Positions 29,138 to 38,711 of a stretch of DNA of 64,000 bases are shown here, piece after piece. Numbering within the stretch: the first letter of the stretch is position 1; every line of letters begins with the position of its first letter. The position numbers were made by a program, and so were the translations under genes. The notes beneath the pieces were generated by a model. It was given only the letters and a program-made list of their open reading frames with translations, was not told where the DNA came from and searched no databases. This DNA is from Rikenellaceae bacterium. GTDB lineage: Bacteria > Bacteroidota > Bacteroidia > Bacteroidales > Rikenellaceae. The DNA is taken from the NCBI GenBank assembly GCA_015059805.1, contig SUZO01000002.1, positions 1 through 64,000 on the forward strand, read 5' to 3'.

Positions 29138-29183
29138 AAAAGGGAGTGTCTAACAAGTTTTTTAGACACTCCCTTTTCGTTAG
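29138..29183 (+). terminator. Strong hairpin terminator
   Basis: aacgaaaagggagtgtcta-acaagtttt-ttagacactcccttttcgtt. Confidence 0.8.
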
Positions 29184-29250
29184 AAGTTGTATAACAAGAG
29201 GGATTTTGAGGGCAAGCATAACGCAGAAAGCGCCTTGTTAGACAGCTTCT

Positions 29251-32200
29251 TTATCTCTCTACATCGCGCACACAACGCGACATTGTCGAGCGTTGACCCG
29301 ACTCGCGGAGACTATTCTCCATATAGATATTTCGTGAGTCGCGCGACCAGCCGGTCTTCTGCTGGTTACTCACACTTGGATCCACCTCTGTAGGCTTTGG
29401 ATTGCTACCATTCATACCGTAGGAGTAGTAGGTGCGGGTATAAGCCTGATAGCAGTTTGTCCAGAATGAAGAGGCGCAGTAGAAGTGCATCAGGGTCATC
29501 TCGCGCTGATTTGGCAGTCGGTAGCCATCTGGACAGTATGGATTATCGCCCAACGAGCGGTCGATATTTGCCTGCATATCTCGGAATGTTATCGCACTAT
29601 AGCTTGGACAGTTGAGCGATGTTGCCTCAAACTGCCAATAGAGTCGGTTTTGAGCCGATAGCTCGTCTGAATATACAAGGTCTACGCCCTCTTGACCTAA
29701 GTAACGGATAGACTTCTCATTCAGATAGTTAAGGTCAAATAGTGGCACGGCATCTGTACCCTTAACCTGCACGTAGTCGGTAGCCGTATCGGTCAAAACG
29801 GCATCATCAGTATCATCCATACCGAGATTTCGCACACAACGCACCTCCCAACGAGTCATACGACCCCAATCTGTTGAACCCTTAAGGTCACCAATTGAGG
29901 AGCCCTCCTCCGCCCAGACAATATATGGGGTATTACTATTGCCAGCATAGCCAGTGCTGGAGACGATATGCTGACGCCATACTGTCTCGTCATTACTATC
30001 CTTCTCGCTTGCCGTACGCTTATAAAGACGCGCGGTGTTATCAATACCATCAGCACCCATCCACACACCAATAAGCTGCTTAATAGATGCCATATACCAA
30101 CGCACCTCTCCTGGGTCAATTACTCCGTTACCATTATTGTCGCGGTTGCGGGTCATACAAGAGTAGCGGAGATATTTATAGTTAGCATCGTTCTGAGTGC
30201 CATCACGAAGTAGCGACTCTTCGTTTGTAGCGTTGAGATTTAGGTACTTATCCCAGCGCACGCCCGTTGTGAAGTTGGTGTTATTAGCACCCACAAGACC
30301 CCACTCACGCAGTGTGTTAAGGCGACCATTATAGTCGTCACCATTTCCGCGGTCCTCACTTGTGCCAGTGCCAGCAGGGTCATAAGTGAGCTTTTCATAC
30401 TCGTCAAAGTGCTCTGTACCCCACGCGGTCTGAAGGTCGGCGTGATTTTGGTTGTAGACGGTCTGAATTGAGCGCTGCTGGATGGTGTATGATGAGCCGA
30501 CGACTGTACTCTCCTTATCAAGGCTCTCCTTTGTATCAGAGAGGATGTGCATCAGACGCATATTATCCTGATTGACAACACGTTTCCAGAGCAGCGGTCC
30601 TGCATTTGAGGTAAATGGATGCTCGTCATAGTAAAACTCGTTTACAAAGGCTGTAACCACTAAATGCCCATTGCGGTCAAACTCGTTTGGCAGCCCTGCA
30701 TCGTAAGCTGTCTTCTGCTCGCGCAAGAACTTTACAAGCTCGTCTACATACATCGTCTTTCCGTCAGATGTAGGGTATGGGTTGCCATTATCGTCTACCT
30801 TCGTAGAGTGCGGGATGTAGAGCATTCGCTCTGTAGAGTATGTGTTGCTCCACTTCTCATTAAGCCTAAACTCCACCCACTTAAAGTCGAGACCCGTTGT
30901 CACATCTGTGCCGTTAATAACTGTCGGCTTGCCCTCGCTAAATGGGGTGCGGACATACCAAGTGACATCATCCGCCTTGATATACTTCTGGTCAAAGCTC
31001 ATAACGTGGGTCTCATAGTGAGCATCGCAGTCAAAAATCTCCTGCAGTGCGATTGTTACCTCTCCTGTAGCTCCTGGGGCATTCTCAGTAACGCCCTCTG
31101 TATCATCATTTGAGCTATCTACCTCAACACGGATGTCGTTTACACCATTTATGGTGATGGTATATGTGTAGGCAGTATTGCGCTCAGTGCTAAAGTCGGC
31201 AGGTCCTGTGTGCGAGAAGTCGCCCAAGTGGACCACATAACGCACCTCAGCGCTAAGTGTACAGCCATTCTTAACCTCCGAGTCGGAGATAGCATAGTCA
31301 GTATTCATCGTCAGACGACCCGTAAGAACAACATAGGTAGAGTTGTTATTGGCATACTCCCACTCGCCATTCATACCCTCGCTATCCTTTATCTGTCGCT
31401 CGCGGTCACTATACTGCGTTGGTGTTTTTTTAGGCTTGAGGGCATTCTCAAGCAGGTAGAAGGAGAATCCGTAGCGGATTTTGTCGTCATCCATCGTGGT
31501 CGTTGAGCCAACCTCGTAGACATCCTCATCCTCAACATTCTTTGTCGGAGTGTCAAAATATCCCTGTGCAGAGTCTGCTGTCGGAAGACCATACTTACCC
31601 CTTACACCCCTATCCATAAGGTATGTATCACTTGAGACGTTGAATATCTGCCACTTCTTAAGCTCAAAAGAGTCTATATCATCATTGCCCACCTTAACCC
31701 AGAAGCGCACCTTGGCATCAATACGGCAGAGCTGGAGCGTTCCTGAGAGGGCGGCAGTATTTACAGGCGATAGTTCGCCAGTCATCGGAAAGTATCCACT
31801 TCTCTCAACAAACTCCTGATTGAGCGATACGACCATATTGAGCAGCTCGTCTTGATGTTGCACCTGATTAAGCAGCTCTGGCGAGATGCTCACCATCTTG
31901 GAGTCAATATTTGAAATACCGAAGATTTTACAACCTGTGCGGGCAATAGTATGGATTTTTATTGTTCCAGAACAATCCTGGCTATCCCCCTCAGGGACAG
32001 TCACATACCACGCATCTTCTGCAGATGCAGCTACGTCAGCTGTAGAGTCAAGCACATCGGCAACATCAAAGTAGCGACCATAAATCTTGTTACCCTCACT
32101 GTCAAAGATATATATGTAGAGGTTATAAATCTTCGCCTCGTCAGAGATCTCTGGCATAGTCTGACGGGTGACAATATTGTTGTCAATATCATGCGCTCCA

Positions 32201-32319
32201 AAGTTGAGAATCATCTCCACAGGCTCCCCATCTGCAACCACAGCGCTATCAATATCGTTGTTTGTGCAGCTGCTCAAGCAGAGTAGCGTGAGTAGTATGT
32301 ATAGCAGTAGTCTGTTCAT
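29251..32319 (-). CDS. DUF4906-type fimbrial (putative tip adhesin) lipoprotein with C-terminal lectin-like region
   Basis: Lipobox MNRLLLYILLTLLCLSSCTN; fimbrillin-like N domains; C-terminal YCPDGYRLPNQREMTLMHFYCAS...SRCVRDVER resembles DUF1566/FGly-type folds; last gene of fimbrial operon. Confidence 0.8.
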   Translation of the reverse strand: MNRLLLYILLTLLCLSSCTNNDIDSAVVADGEPVEMILNFGAHDIDNNIVTRQTMPEISDEAKIYNLYIYIFDSEGNKIYGRYFDVADVLDSTADVAASAEDAWYVTVPEGDSQDCSGTIKIHTIARTGCKIFGISNIDSKMVSISPELLNQVQHQDELLNMVVSLNQEFVERSGYFPMTGELSPVNTAALSGTLQLCRIDAKVRFWVKVGNDDIDSFELKKWQIFNVSSDTYLMDRGVRGKYGLPTADSAQGYFDTPTKNVEDEDVYEVGSTTTMDDDKIRYGFSFYLLENALKPKKTPTQYSDRERQIKDSEGMNGEWEYANNNSTYVVLTGRLTMNTDYAISDSEVKNGCTLSAEVRYVVHLGDFSHTGPADFSTERNTAYTYTITINGVNDIRVEVDSSNDDTEGVTENAPGATGEVTIALQEIFDCDAHYETHVMSFDQKYIKADDVTWYVRTPFSEGKPTVINGTDVTTGLDFKWVEFRLNEKWSNTYSTERMLYIPHSTKVDDNGNPYPTSDGKTMYVDELVKFLREQKTAYDAGLPNEFDRNGHLVVTAFVNEFYYDEHPFTSNAGPLLWKRVVNQDNMRLMHILSDTKESLDKESTVVGSSYTIQQRSIQTVYNQNHADLQTAWGTEHFDEYEKLTYDPAGTGTSEDRGNGDDYNGRLNTLREWGLVGANNTNFTTGVRWDKYLNLNATNEESLLRDGTQNDANYKYLRYSCMTRNRDNNGNGVIDPGEVRWYMASIKQLIGVWMGADGIDNTARLYKRTASEKDSNDETVWRQHIVSSTGYAGNSNTPYIVWAEEGSSIGDLKGSTDWGRMTRWEVRCVRNLGMDDTDDAVLTDTATDYVQVKGTDAVPLFDLNYLNEKSIRYLGQEGVDLVYSDELSAQNRLYWQFEATSLNCPSYSAITFRDMQANIDRSLGDNPYCPDGYRLPNQREMTLMHFYCASSFWTNCYQAYTRTYYSYGMNGSNPKPTEVDPSVSNQQKTGWSRDSRNIYMENSLRESGQRSTMSRCVRDVER

Positions 32320-32334
32320 CTCACAATCTGTCTG

Positions 32335-33738
32335 TTAATTAAACTCTGTCTCCTCGTTCTTCTCTACCCACGGCACTACGGTAAAGTTAAACTGACCATC
32401 TGTCTGATTAAAGTAGGCATTTACAACTATCTTAATATGCTGATTTCTAAGCTGCTCTGTCATTGGTACTACAGCTGCAGTCTGTTTATCAACAATATTT
32501 ATCTGGCTGTTGCTTATTGTCGCAGTTTTGCCAGCGCTCTTCTGTACAATCCAGTCGCGAGTTTGGGCATTACCTATTGAGAAGGTGGCACTGCCGCTAT
32601 TGTCGCGCAGGTAGTATGTACTTCTGCTGTAGTAGGATATGCGCAGATAACCACTATTGATTGCAAAGGTAAGGTTGCTACCAGAGTTTGCCGCTGCAAT
32701 GCCACGGTAGTAGCGGTTGCCCGTTGCCACATTGGTCATATAACCACTATTTGTGCTACTAAAACGCCATAGTGCGTGGTCTGCGCTTAGGGCGTTATCT
32801 ACAGACGAGACTACAGCCATAGAACCCGATCCGTTATCTACAAGGTAGCGACCGGTATTGCGGTTTTTGAGCATAAAGCTATCCGAAGTGTTTATAGAGG
32901 TCACCGTCTCAGTGCCACCGCTACCCACCTTAGCCGTAAGGCTCATGGTGTATGATGAGGCGCGATTCTCAAAGAGTGGTGTTTGGTATATACACTGCTC
33001 GGTAGCTGCTGGAACGACTATATCTGTGCCGCCAGTGTATGTATCATAGAGTGGTAGGCTGCGGTAAGTGACCGATGTCGGAATAACCCCATCCTTTGGC
33101 AGTATATAACTTGTAGATGGGTTGAAGTTGCTGAACGACACATCATCAATCTGCATCGGATAGTCAGAGTGGTTGTAGAGCCTTACCTCAAACAGCACCA
33201 CTGGGCGCAACATCTCAATGGTAGTTGAAGAGTTCTCCACGCCAACACTCACAGCCTTTGCAGCAGTGAGAAGGAGCGGGTGGCTGTCGTCTATCACAGG
33301 CGTTGTGCGAGAGGTTAGGGTTGTAAAGAGGGTGTTGCTATCGAAAGTCCCCCCAACAGAGAGCTGGTCAAGCATCGTTTTGCCCTCCGCAAGCAATGCT
33401 CGCTCAGTATTTGCGTATGCATAGAGCATATAGTTGCCCACATCAAGATTGACAAAGGTCACGCTCTTTATCTTCTGCTCCTCACCCGTTAGGGCTGCTA
33501 TGCGCTGAATTTCAGAGATGCGTCCCATAGAGTTTACAAGCACAAGGGTAAGGTCCTCCATACCGCCTCCTGTATATATGTCACCATCACCAGGCGTTAC
33601 AGCACGAGTAGGCACTGCAGTAGTAAGCTCTACAGTCAAAGAGCCACCCCCCGACAGCTCTCTGTCAAGGTCGTGCTGACTACAACCCGCAAAGGTTGTC
33701 AGCAGCGCAAGCACCAATATGTAGACCAATCTTTTCAT
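32335..33738 (-). CDS. Fimbrillin-family lipoprotein with inserted beta-trefoil-like domain
   Basis: MKRLVYILVLALLTTFAGCSQHD; fimbrillin-like sequence plus FMLKNRNTGRYLVDNGSGSMAVVSSVDNALSADHALWRF...YYLRDNSGSATFSIG repeats. Confidence 0.75.
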   Translation of the reverse strand: MKRLVYILVLALLTTFAGCSQHDLDRELSGGGSLTVELTTAVPTRAVTPGDGDIYTGGGMEDLTLVLVNSMGRISEIQRIAALTGEEQKIKSVTFVNLDVGNYMLYAYANTERALLAEGKTMLDQLSVGGTFDSNTLFTTLTSRTTPVIDDSHPLLLTAAKAVSVGVENSSTTIEMLRPVVLFEVRLYNHSDYPMQIDDVSFSNFNPSTSYILPKDGVIPTSVTYRSLPLYDTYTGGTDIVVPAATEQCIYQTPLFENRASSYTMSLTAKVGSGGTETVTSINTSDSFMLKNRNTGRYLVDNGSGSMAVVSSVDNALSADHALWRFSSTNSGYMTNVATGNRYYRGIAAANSGSNLTFAINSGYLRISYYSRSTYYLRDNSGSATFSIGNAQTRDWIVQKSAGKTATISNSQINIVDKQTAAVVPMTEQLRNQHIKIVVNAYFNQTDGQFNFTVVPWVEKNEETEFN

Positions 33739-33741
33739 CCG

Positions 33742-34773
33742 TTAAAATACTAAATCTCCAACTGAGGCATCAACCTCATCCCACTCTGTTGTACGCACCT
33801 GAACATCAAACTTATCAGGCTGCACGGTTATCACGTATATATACTTTCTACCTGCACGCCAAACCATATCCTCGCCAGCACTGTTCTTTGTAGGCAGGGC
33901 AACGGTCATAGTTATTGTATCTGTTGTCGCCCACTTAACATCAAGGGTAAAGGTTATGCTTGGCGCTGCAACATCCTGACCGACAACAAGCGACTGCGGC
34001 AAAAAGAGGTCAAACTCCTCTGGATAGTCATCTGCCGACTCTGGAATTACACGACCCTCGCTACTGCTCCACTCTCGTAGACGCTCCGAAGCCATAATAT
34101 CATCTGGATTTACATAGCTACGAGCACCATAGACCCACTTATCAGTCACGTCGGGCTTTGTGTCGGTCATATCATACGGCAGCGCTCCGATGTAGTTAAG
34201 GCTGGTGAAGAATAGATGCTTAAGTCTATACTCACACTCCGCATCTGGAGCTTGGAACTTAACCGTAACGGCTGAGAGTGTATGGTGGAAGTTTAGCTCT
34301 ACAGGATTGCCGTTATTCTTTGTCGGACAACCCACATAGGCAACCATCATGTCGTCATTGCGCTGTAGCATATTGTACTCAAGGGCGAGTGTTCGCGCCG
34401 TTGCAGTACCTAAGACCACTGACGAGGCTGGCCAGTAGGCTCTAAACTCATAGCTGCCATCCATCTGCCAGTGCTGAATTGGGTCATAAATCCACCCCGT
34501 AGGGGCATTATCGTCTGTTGTATAGCTCACTTTGACATCATGGAACACCTCCTTGCGGTCACCATTGGCACGAATCCAATCTCCATAGACAGAGAATGGC
34601 TCTGCACGGAACGCCTCCTCATCAGAGCTGCCGATAAGTGTCGCCGCACGAGTACCACCACCCTTTTGTGTACCAAAGGCGATAGTGTTGTCAGAGCCAT
34701 TCTCTGAGCTATCTACCTTGATGCACGAAACGAGCGATAACGCAATGCAAAGTATGTATACAAATCTCGTCAT
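33742..34773 (-). CDS. Fimbrillin family lipoprotein
   Basis: MTRFVYILCIALSLVSCIKVD lipobox; TGWIYDPIQHWQMDGSYEFRAYWPAS; FHHTLSAVTVKFQAP; WRAGRKYIYVITVQPDKFDVQVRTTEWDE. Confidence 0.85.
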   Translation of the reverse strand: MTRFVYILCIALSLVSCIKVDSSENGSDNTIAFGTQKGGGTRAATLIGSSDEEAFRAEPFSVYGDWIRANGDRKEVFHDVKVSYTTDDNAPTGWIYDPIQHWQMDGSYEFRAYWPASSVVLGTATARTLALEYNMLQRNDDMMVAYVGCPTKNNGNPVELNFHHTLSAVTVKFQAPDAECEYRLKHLFFTSLNYIGALPYDMTDTKPDVTDKWVYGARSYVNPDDIMASERLREWSSSEGRVIPESADDYPEEFDLFLPQSLVVGQDVAAPSITFTLDVKWATTDTITMTVALPTKNSAGEDMVWRAGRKYIYVITVQPDKFDVQVRTTEWDEVDASVGDLVF

Positions 34774-34876
34774 TCGGTCTCTTCCTCTCTTTTATTTGGG
34801 GTTTGTCAGTACTATCCTCTTCTCTCCACTCCTCTCCACGCCTCTCCTCTCCTGCCCATCTTACTCGCCCCCTTGG

Positions 34877-34907
34877 TGAGTATTGAGGGTTATCAGCCCT
34901 CAATACC
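34877..34907 (-). terminator. Intra-operon hairpin downstream of major fimbrillin
   Basis: gtattgaggg-ttatcag-ccctcaatac just after stop at 34920; weak T run, so may be attenuator or 3-prime stabiliser. Confidence 0.5.
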
Positions 34908-34919
34908 CTAAATGGTTGT

Positions 34920-36038
34920 TTAGAATGAAATTGCACCTTCAATATTCTCCCAATCAACAACTGCTGGAGCGAAGTGAATCTCGTCACCAACTGGGTCAAT
35001 GTCGATAGTATAGGTGATATTCTTACCCTGCTCCCAAGCTGGAACTGCTGGGAACTCGCTGAAGTTCTTTGTTGTGCTGTAGTCTACAGTAGCTGTCTGA
35101 CCACCAGGAGCAGTTGTTGCGATTGAGTAATCAACAGTAATCTGCTGAATACCAGTTGCAAGAGCCTGTGGCAGGATGAAGTAGTTCTGTGCAGGGTCTG
35201 CTGTACCCGCACCGTAAGTACGAGCTACAGTAGTAAGAACCTGCTCGCAATTCCACTCCTTAGTTGTCTGTGAGCTGGTGTTAGACCATACATCATAAGG
35301 AACAGCAGTGATAGTGTTAGCCCACTGAACGGTTGTTGCGCCAGCGTCGTGTACATTTGTAGTCTTCATAGTAAGGTTACCCTCGTCGTAGATACCAGAA
35401 AGGGTAATCTTCTTGATAGTTACAGTCCAGCTTGTTACAGCATCTGGAGAGTCGTTTCTATTATCCAAACGGAATGCCTTAACAAGGAAGTTAAGCTTTG
35501 CAAGGGCGTGGTGGAACAGTGTAGGAACACCAGTAAAGCCATAGTGTGCAGTGTTTGCAGTCTGCTGCATAGCCTTGTCAGAGTAGAGAAGGTCTACTGG
35601 ATTAGCTGCATCAACCTTGAAGCCCTCATACTTAAGGGTCTGCTGAACGTCTGTATCGCTAATCTTTGGCACTGCAGGGCTTGTAGCGTCTGCATTGTAA
35701 GGAGAGTAGCTTACAAAGTCAAGGTGACCCTGTGTAGGCCAGAAGTAGATCTCATCCTTAGCTGCCCAGTAGCCATTGCCATCAGCAACCTTGTAGACAA
35801 TCTCAGCATTGTCAATGTACAAAGAGTGTGTACCTGGGGTAAGAGTGTTCTCATAATAAGCATAGGCACCAAAAGACTGATCGGTAGGATAAGCTACCTC
35901 AGCACGAGATGAAGCCTTGTACTTAGCCACCTCAAAGGTAATCTGGTTCTGGTCTGCAGTTACTGCAACACCCTCATTTTTCACGCAGCTTGTAAATGCT
36001 ACACCTACAAGAGCTGCTAACAAGAAAAACTTTTTCAT
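34920..36038 (-). CDS. Major fimbrillin (Mfa1/FimA-like)
   Basis: Start 36038 (MKKFFLLAALVGVAFTSCVKN lipobox); YWAAKDEIYFWPTQGHLDFVSYSPYN; LFHHALAKLNFLVKA; WEQGKNITYTIDIDPVGDEIHFAPAVVDWE. Confidence 0.85.
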   Translation of the reverse strand: MKKFFLLAALVGVAFTSCVKNEGVAVTADQNQITFEVAKYKASSRAEVAYPTDQSFGAYAYYENTLTPGTHSLYIDNAEIVYKVADGNGYWAAKDEIYFWPTQGHLDFVSYSPYNADATSPAVPKISDTDVQQTLKYEGFKVDAANPVDLLYSDKAMQQTANTAHYGFTGVPTLFHHALAKLNFLVKAFRLDNRNDSPDAVTSWTVTIKKITLSGIYDEGNLTMKTTNVHDAGATTVQWANTITAVPYDVWSNTSSQTTKEWNCEQVLTTVARTYGAGTADPAQNYFILPQALATGIQQITVDYSIATTAPGGQTATVDYSTTKNFSEFPAVPAWEQGKNITYTIDIDPVGDEIHFAPAVVDWENIEGAISF

Positions 36039-36106
36039 AGTTAAAAAAAATTGGTTAATAAAATTTGTTAATTGTGTTGTGTATTGTTTGTTAAACATGT
36101 GTTTGT

Positions 36107-37156
36107 CTATCTTGGTCGTGGTCCAATAGGGATTGTCTCCTCAATATCCTCCCAATCCTCTACATCTGGCGTAAATCCTCCGCCGCCATCCGAGACAATA
36201 GGCTCTGGGATATCCCACACCTGGTCAATAAGTAGCCAATGGCGTTCACGGGCATCATCAGTAGCAAATATAGGCTCCATATCTACAACCTTCTGATGCG
36301 TCTTGCCGTCGCGTGTAAGCACGCTCAGCGTTATATGTAGGTCACTCTGCGCATCAGCCACCTTGCCAAAGGTGTTAAACACCGCACAGAGAACATCCTC
36401 ATTCTCACCCTCTGGCGTATTTGGGTCTACATTGCGTTTCATCTCAAAGTAGAGCGCTGCTGGGGTATCTTGATTTCGCAGATTAGGACCAATGCAGTTT
36501 GAGGCAGAGACTCCTGTCAGCATAGCCTGACAGCTGGCATTCTTCGCCATATTTTTTGCACCTGTAATCCTTATCTGGATGTAGTATGTATCAACCACCG
36601 TATGTGCATCTAACTCAATACTCTTTACACCCTGGTGTTCCTTCATCTCAAGCTCTGGCTCACGAGCCACCATAAGGTGCTCTGGCGAGTAGTATATTGT
36701 TCCAATACCCTCGGCACGAGAGCCAAAGCGGCTGTAGTAGTACTGCGGAACAACCTGCGTTGTAGCCTCAATAGTATTGTAGTGGCTCTCGTTATAAACC
36801 TTTGTATAGTCAAGGTCAAAGTTATAACTGAGCAGTTTGTAGTCACCAGCAGAGAGGGCTAAAGGACCACTGAACACCTCATATCCGTTGCTATCAATGC
36901 TCTTTGACGAGATAAATCCCTGCGAGAGAATCTGCATTCCACTCTGGTCATAGATAAGCACGCGCAGCATCTCCGACGTTATCGGTGCAACCTCTATATT
37001 GGGGTTATATATGTCACAGGTGACATTGTGAATACCCTCAGTGACAAGCCTCACCTTGAGCAGTGCCGAATCCTCAGGGTCAAAGAGTGGACGGCGGTGG
37101 CACGAGAGCGTAAGAGCTACACAGAGCAGCACAAGCATCTTCACTAAGCCCCTCAT
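36107..37156 (-). CDS. FimB/Mfa2-family fimbrial anchor
   Basis: MRGLVKMLVLLCVALTLSCHRRPLFDPEDSALLKVRLVTEGIHNVTCDIYNP...MLRVLIYDQSG. Confidence 0.82.
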   Translation of the reverse strand: MRGLVKMLVLLCVALTLSCHRRPLFDPEDSALLKVRLVTEGIHNVTCDIYNPNIEVAPITSEMLRVLIYDQSGMQILSQGFISSKSIDSNGYEVFSGPLALSAGDYKLLSYNFDLDYTKVYNESHYNTIEATTQVVPQYYYSRFGSRAEGIGTIYYSPEHLMVAREPELEMKEHQGVKSIELDAHTVVDTYYIQIRITGAKNMAKNASCQAMLTGVSASNCIGPNLRNQDTPAALYFEMKRNVDPNTPEGENEDVLCAVFNTFGKVADAQSDLHITLSVLTRDGKTHQKVVDMEPIFATDDARERHWLLIDQVWDIPEPIVSDGGGGFTPDVEDWEDIEETIPIGPRPR

Positions 37157-38406
37157 AGCGCACCTCCCTTCTTCTTGTACGGTATGCGAATAGGCAGCAC
37201 GAGCGACACCTTGAGCTTTGTCGGTCCAAAGTAGCTTATACGACCCACCTTACTCTTATCACGCCACAGCAGACTGTAGTCATCAGCAGGATAGTAGTGA
37301 CGGTATGAAGAGGAGAGGTAGCCTAAAGAGAGCGAAAACTCCATATTGAGGTGGCGGCACAGCTTTATAGCATATCCATAGGTAAGACCTGCAGACCAAT
37401 ACTCACCCTGATAGCAGATGTCGTAGTCATTCTGGAAGTCAAACTTTGAGCTCATGCCATATAGACCCAAGAAGTGCCCGTGCAACTTATGGGCATAGTA
37501 GTTGTTATTGCGGAACCAATAGCGAGCCTCGGCACCCATCTCCCACATCTGCAGACAGTACTTATTACCCTTCTCCCACCACGGAAAGACATCCTCAACG
37601 GTTACAGACCAGTGATTACCAATAGGCAGCTCCATCTCAAAGTTAAGAGCTGTTATTGCATCATAGAGTAGATTGGTCTTGCAAGCTAAGACAAGGGTAT
37701 CGGCACTAAATAGCTGCTTGGCAACAAGTTTCAGAGGGTCAATCTTCGGCAGTGGCGACTGCTGATGGAGTGTTGTCAGAGGCATATCCATCGGCTCAGA
37801 CCGCTCAAAGTTGAGCTTCTGATAGACAACCTGAATGCGGGAGTTACGGATTACGGGATAGTACTTCTTGTAGAGATAGCGATATGCCACATCCTGCGAA
37901 AGGCGACGCTTCTTGACCTCAATAGGCACTGTGTTGTCATTCAGGATGTTGTATAGTCGCTTTTTAGTACCTGGGCTGAGCTTTTTATCGAGTGCAATGT
38001 AGTGGCGCAACTGCTCCCACGACTCGCCATCTGGCACAACAGAGAGCCGAGGTTTAAGCTCCGAGTGGCGGCGCTCCATATATCCGCGCATCGTTGCTGC
38101 ACGGCGACGCGAAAGGTTCTGGTTGTAGTAATATGGACCCTCAGGTGAAGATTGTGAGACGATAAGCACAGAATCAACCTTTTTCACTCCGATTGAGTCC
38201 AACTGATACGCCATTTTGCTAAAGGTGCGGTTATTGCCTAAGTAGAGAGTGTCGAGCTTGGACTTATCCCACCTAAAGTGCACCTCATAGCTGAGCGTGT
38301 CCATCTTAGTCACATATTGTTGAGCTAATGATGGAACGGCTAACAGTGAGAAACACACCAACAACAAATATGTTGCAATCCGTCTCGGCATATACCTATC
38401 TATCAC
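37153..38406 (-). CDS. DUF3575 outer membrane protein with OmpA-like segment
   Basis: VHFRWDKSKLDTLYLGNNRTFSKMAYQLDSI...VLIVSQSSPEGPYYYNQNLSRRRAATMRGYMERR, then ACKTNLLYDAITALNFEMELPIGNHWSVTVEDVFPWW. Confidence 0.87.
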   Translation of the reverse strand: MIDRYMPRRIATYLLLVCFSLLAVPSLAQQYVTKMDTLSYEVHFRWDKSKLDTLYLGNNRTFSKMAYQLDSIGVKKVDSVLIVSQSSPEGPYYYNQNLSRRRAATMRGYMERRHSELKPRLSVVPDGESWEQLRHYIALDKKLSPGTKKRLYNILNDNTVPIEVKKRRLSQDVAYRYLYKKYYPVIRNSRIQVVYQKLNFERSEPMDMPLTTLHQQSPLPKIDPLKLVAKQLFSADTLVLACKTNLLYDAITALNFEMELPIGNHWSVTVEDVFPWWEKGNKYCLQMWEMGAEARYWFRNNNYYAHKLHGHFLGLYGMSSKFDFQNDYDICYQGEYWSAGLTYGYAIKLCRHLNMEFSLSLGYLSSSYRHYYPADDYSLLWRDKSKVGRISYFGPTKLKVSLVLPIRIPYKKKGGAL

Positions 38407-38711
38407 AAAATTTTTATGAAAAAATAACCGCTAACTGTTTGGTTGCACCTATATCGCTATAAAGATATAACAAATAAACCATAAAAAGAAACATTTAGGC
38501 ATATTTTTTACCCACCCCCGAATAAACAACTGATTTTCAACAACTTATAAAATAGACATTTTTACTCATATCAGCGGATAGTAAGGTTAAGCATATTGCA
38601 TATTTTTTGCATTTTATTTCAACTCACATTCATTCAAAAATTGGTAAAAAAAAGAGAAAATCGCCCCAAACAAGTTTGAAGCGACCCACTCTTTACCAAA
38701 TTTAATAGCGA

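Noticed and set aside
29251-32319. Confirmed DGR target
   Set aside because: No reverse transcriptase, template repeat or IMH-like element in this window; kept only as a hypothesis.
35349-35912. 187-aa plus-strand ORF opposite the major fimbrillin
   Set aside because: Shadow ORF; no RBS or domain evidence.
38407-38711. Invertible phase-variation promoter upstream of the fimbrial operon
   Set aside because: AT-rich gap examined; no convincing inverted-repeat pair or invertase gene seen.
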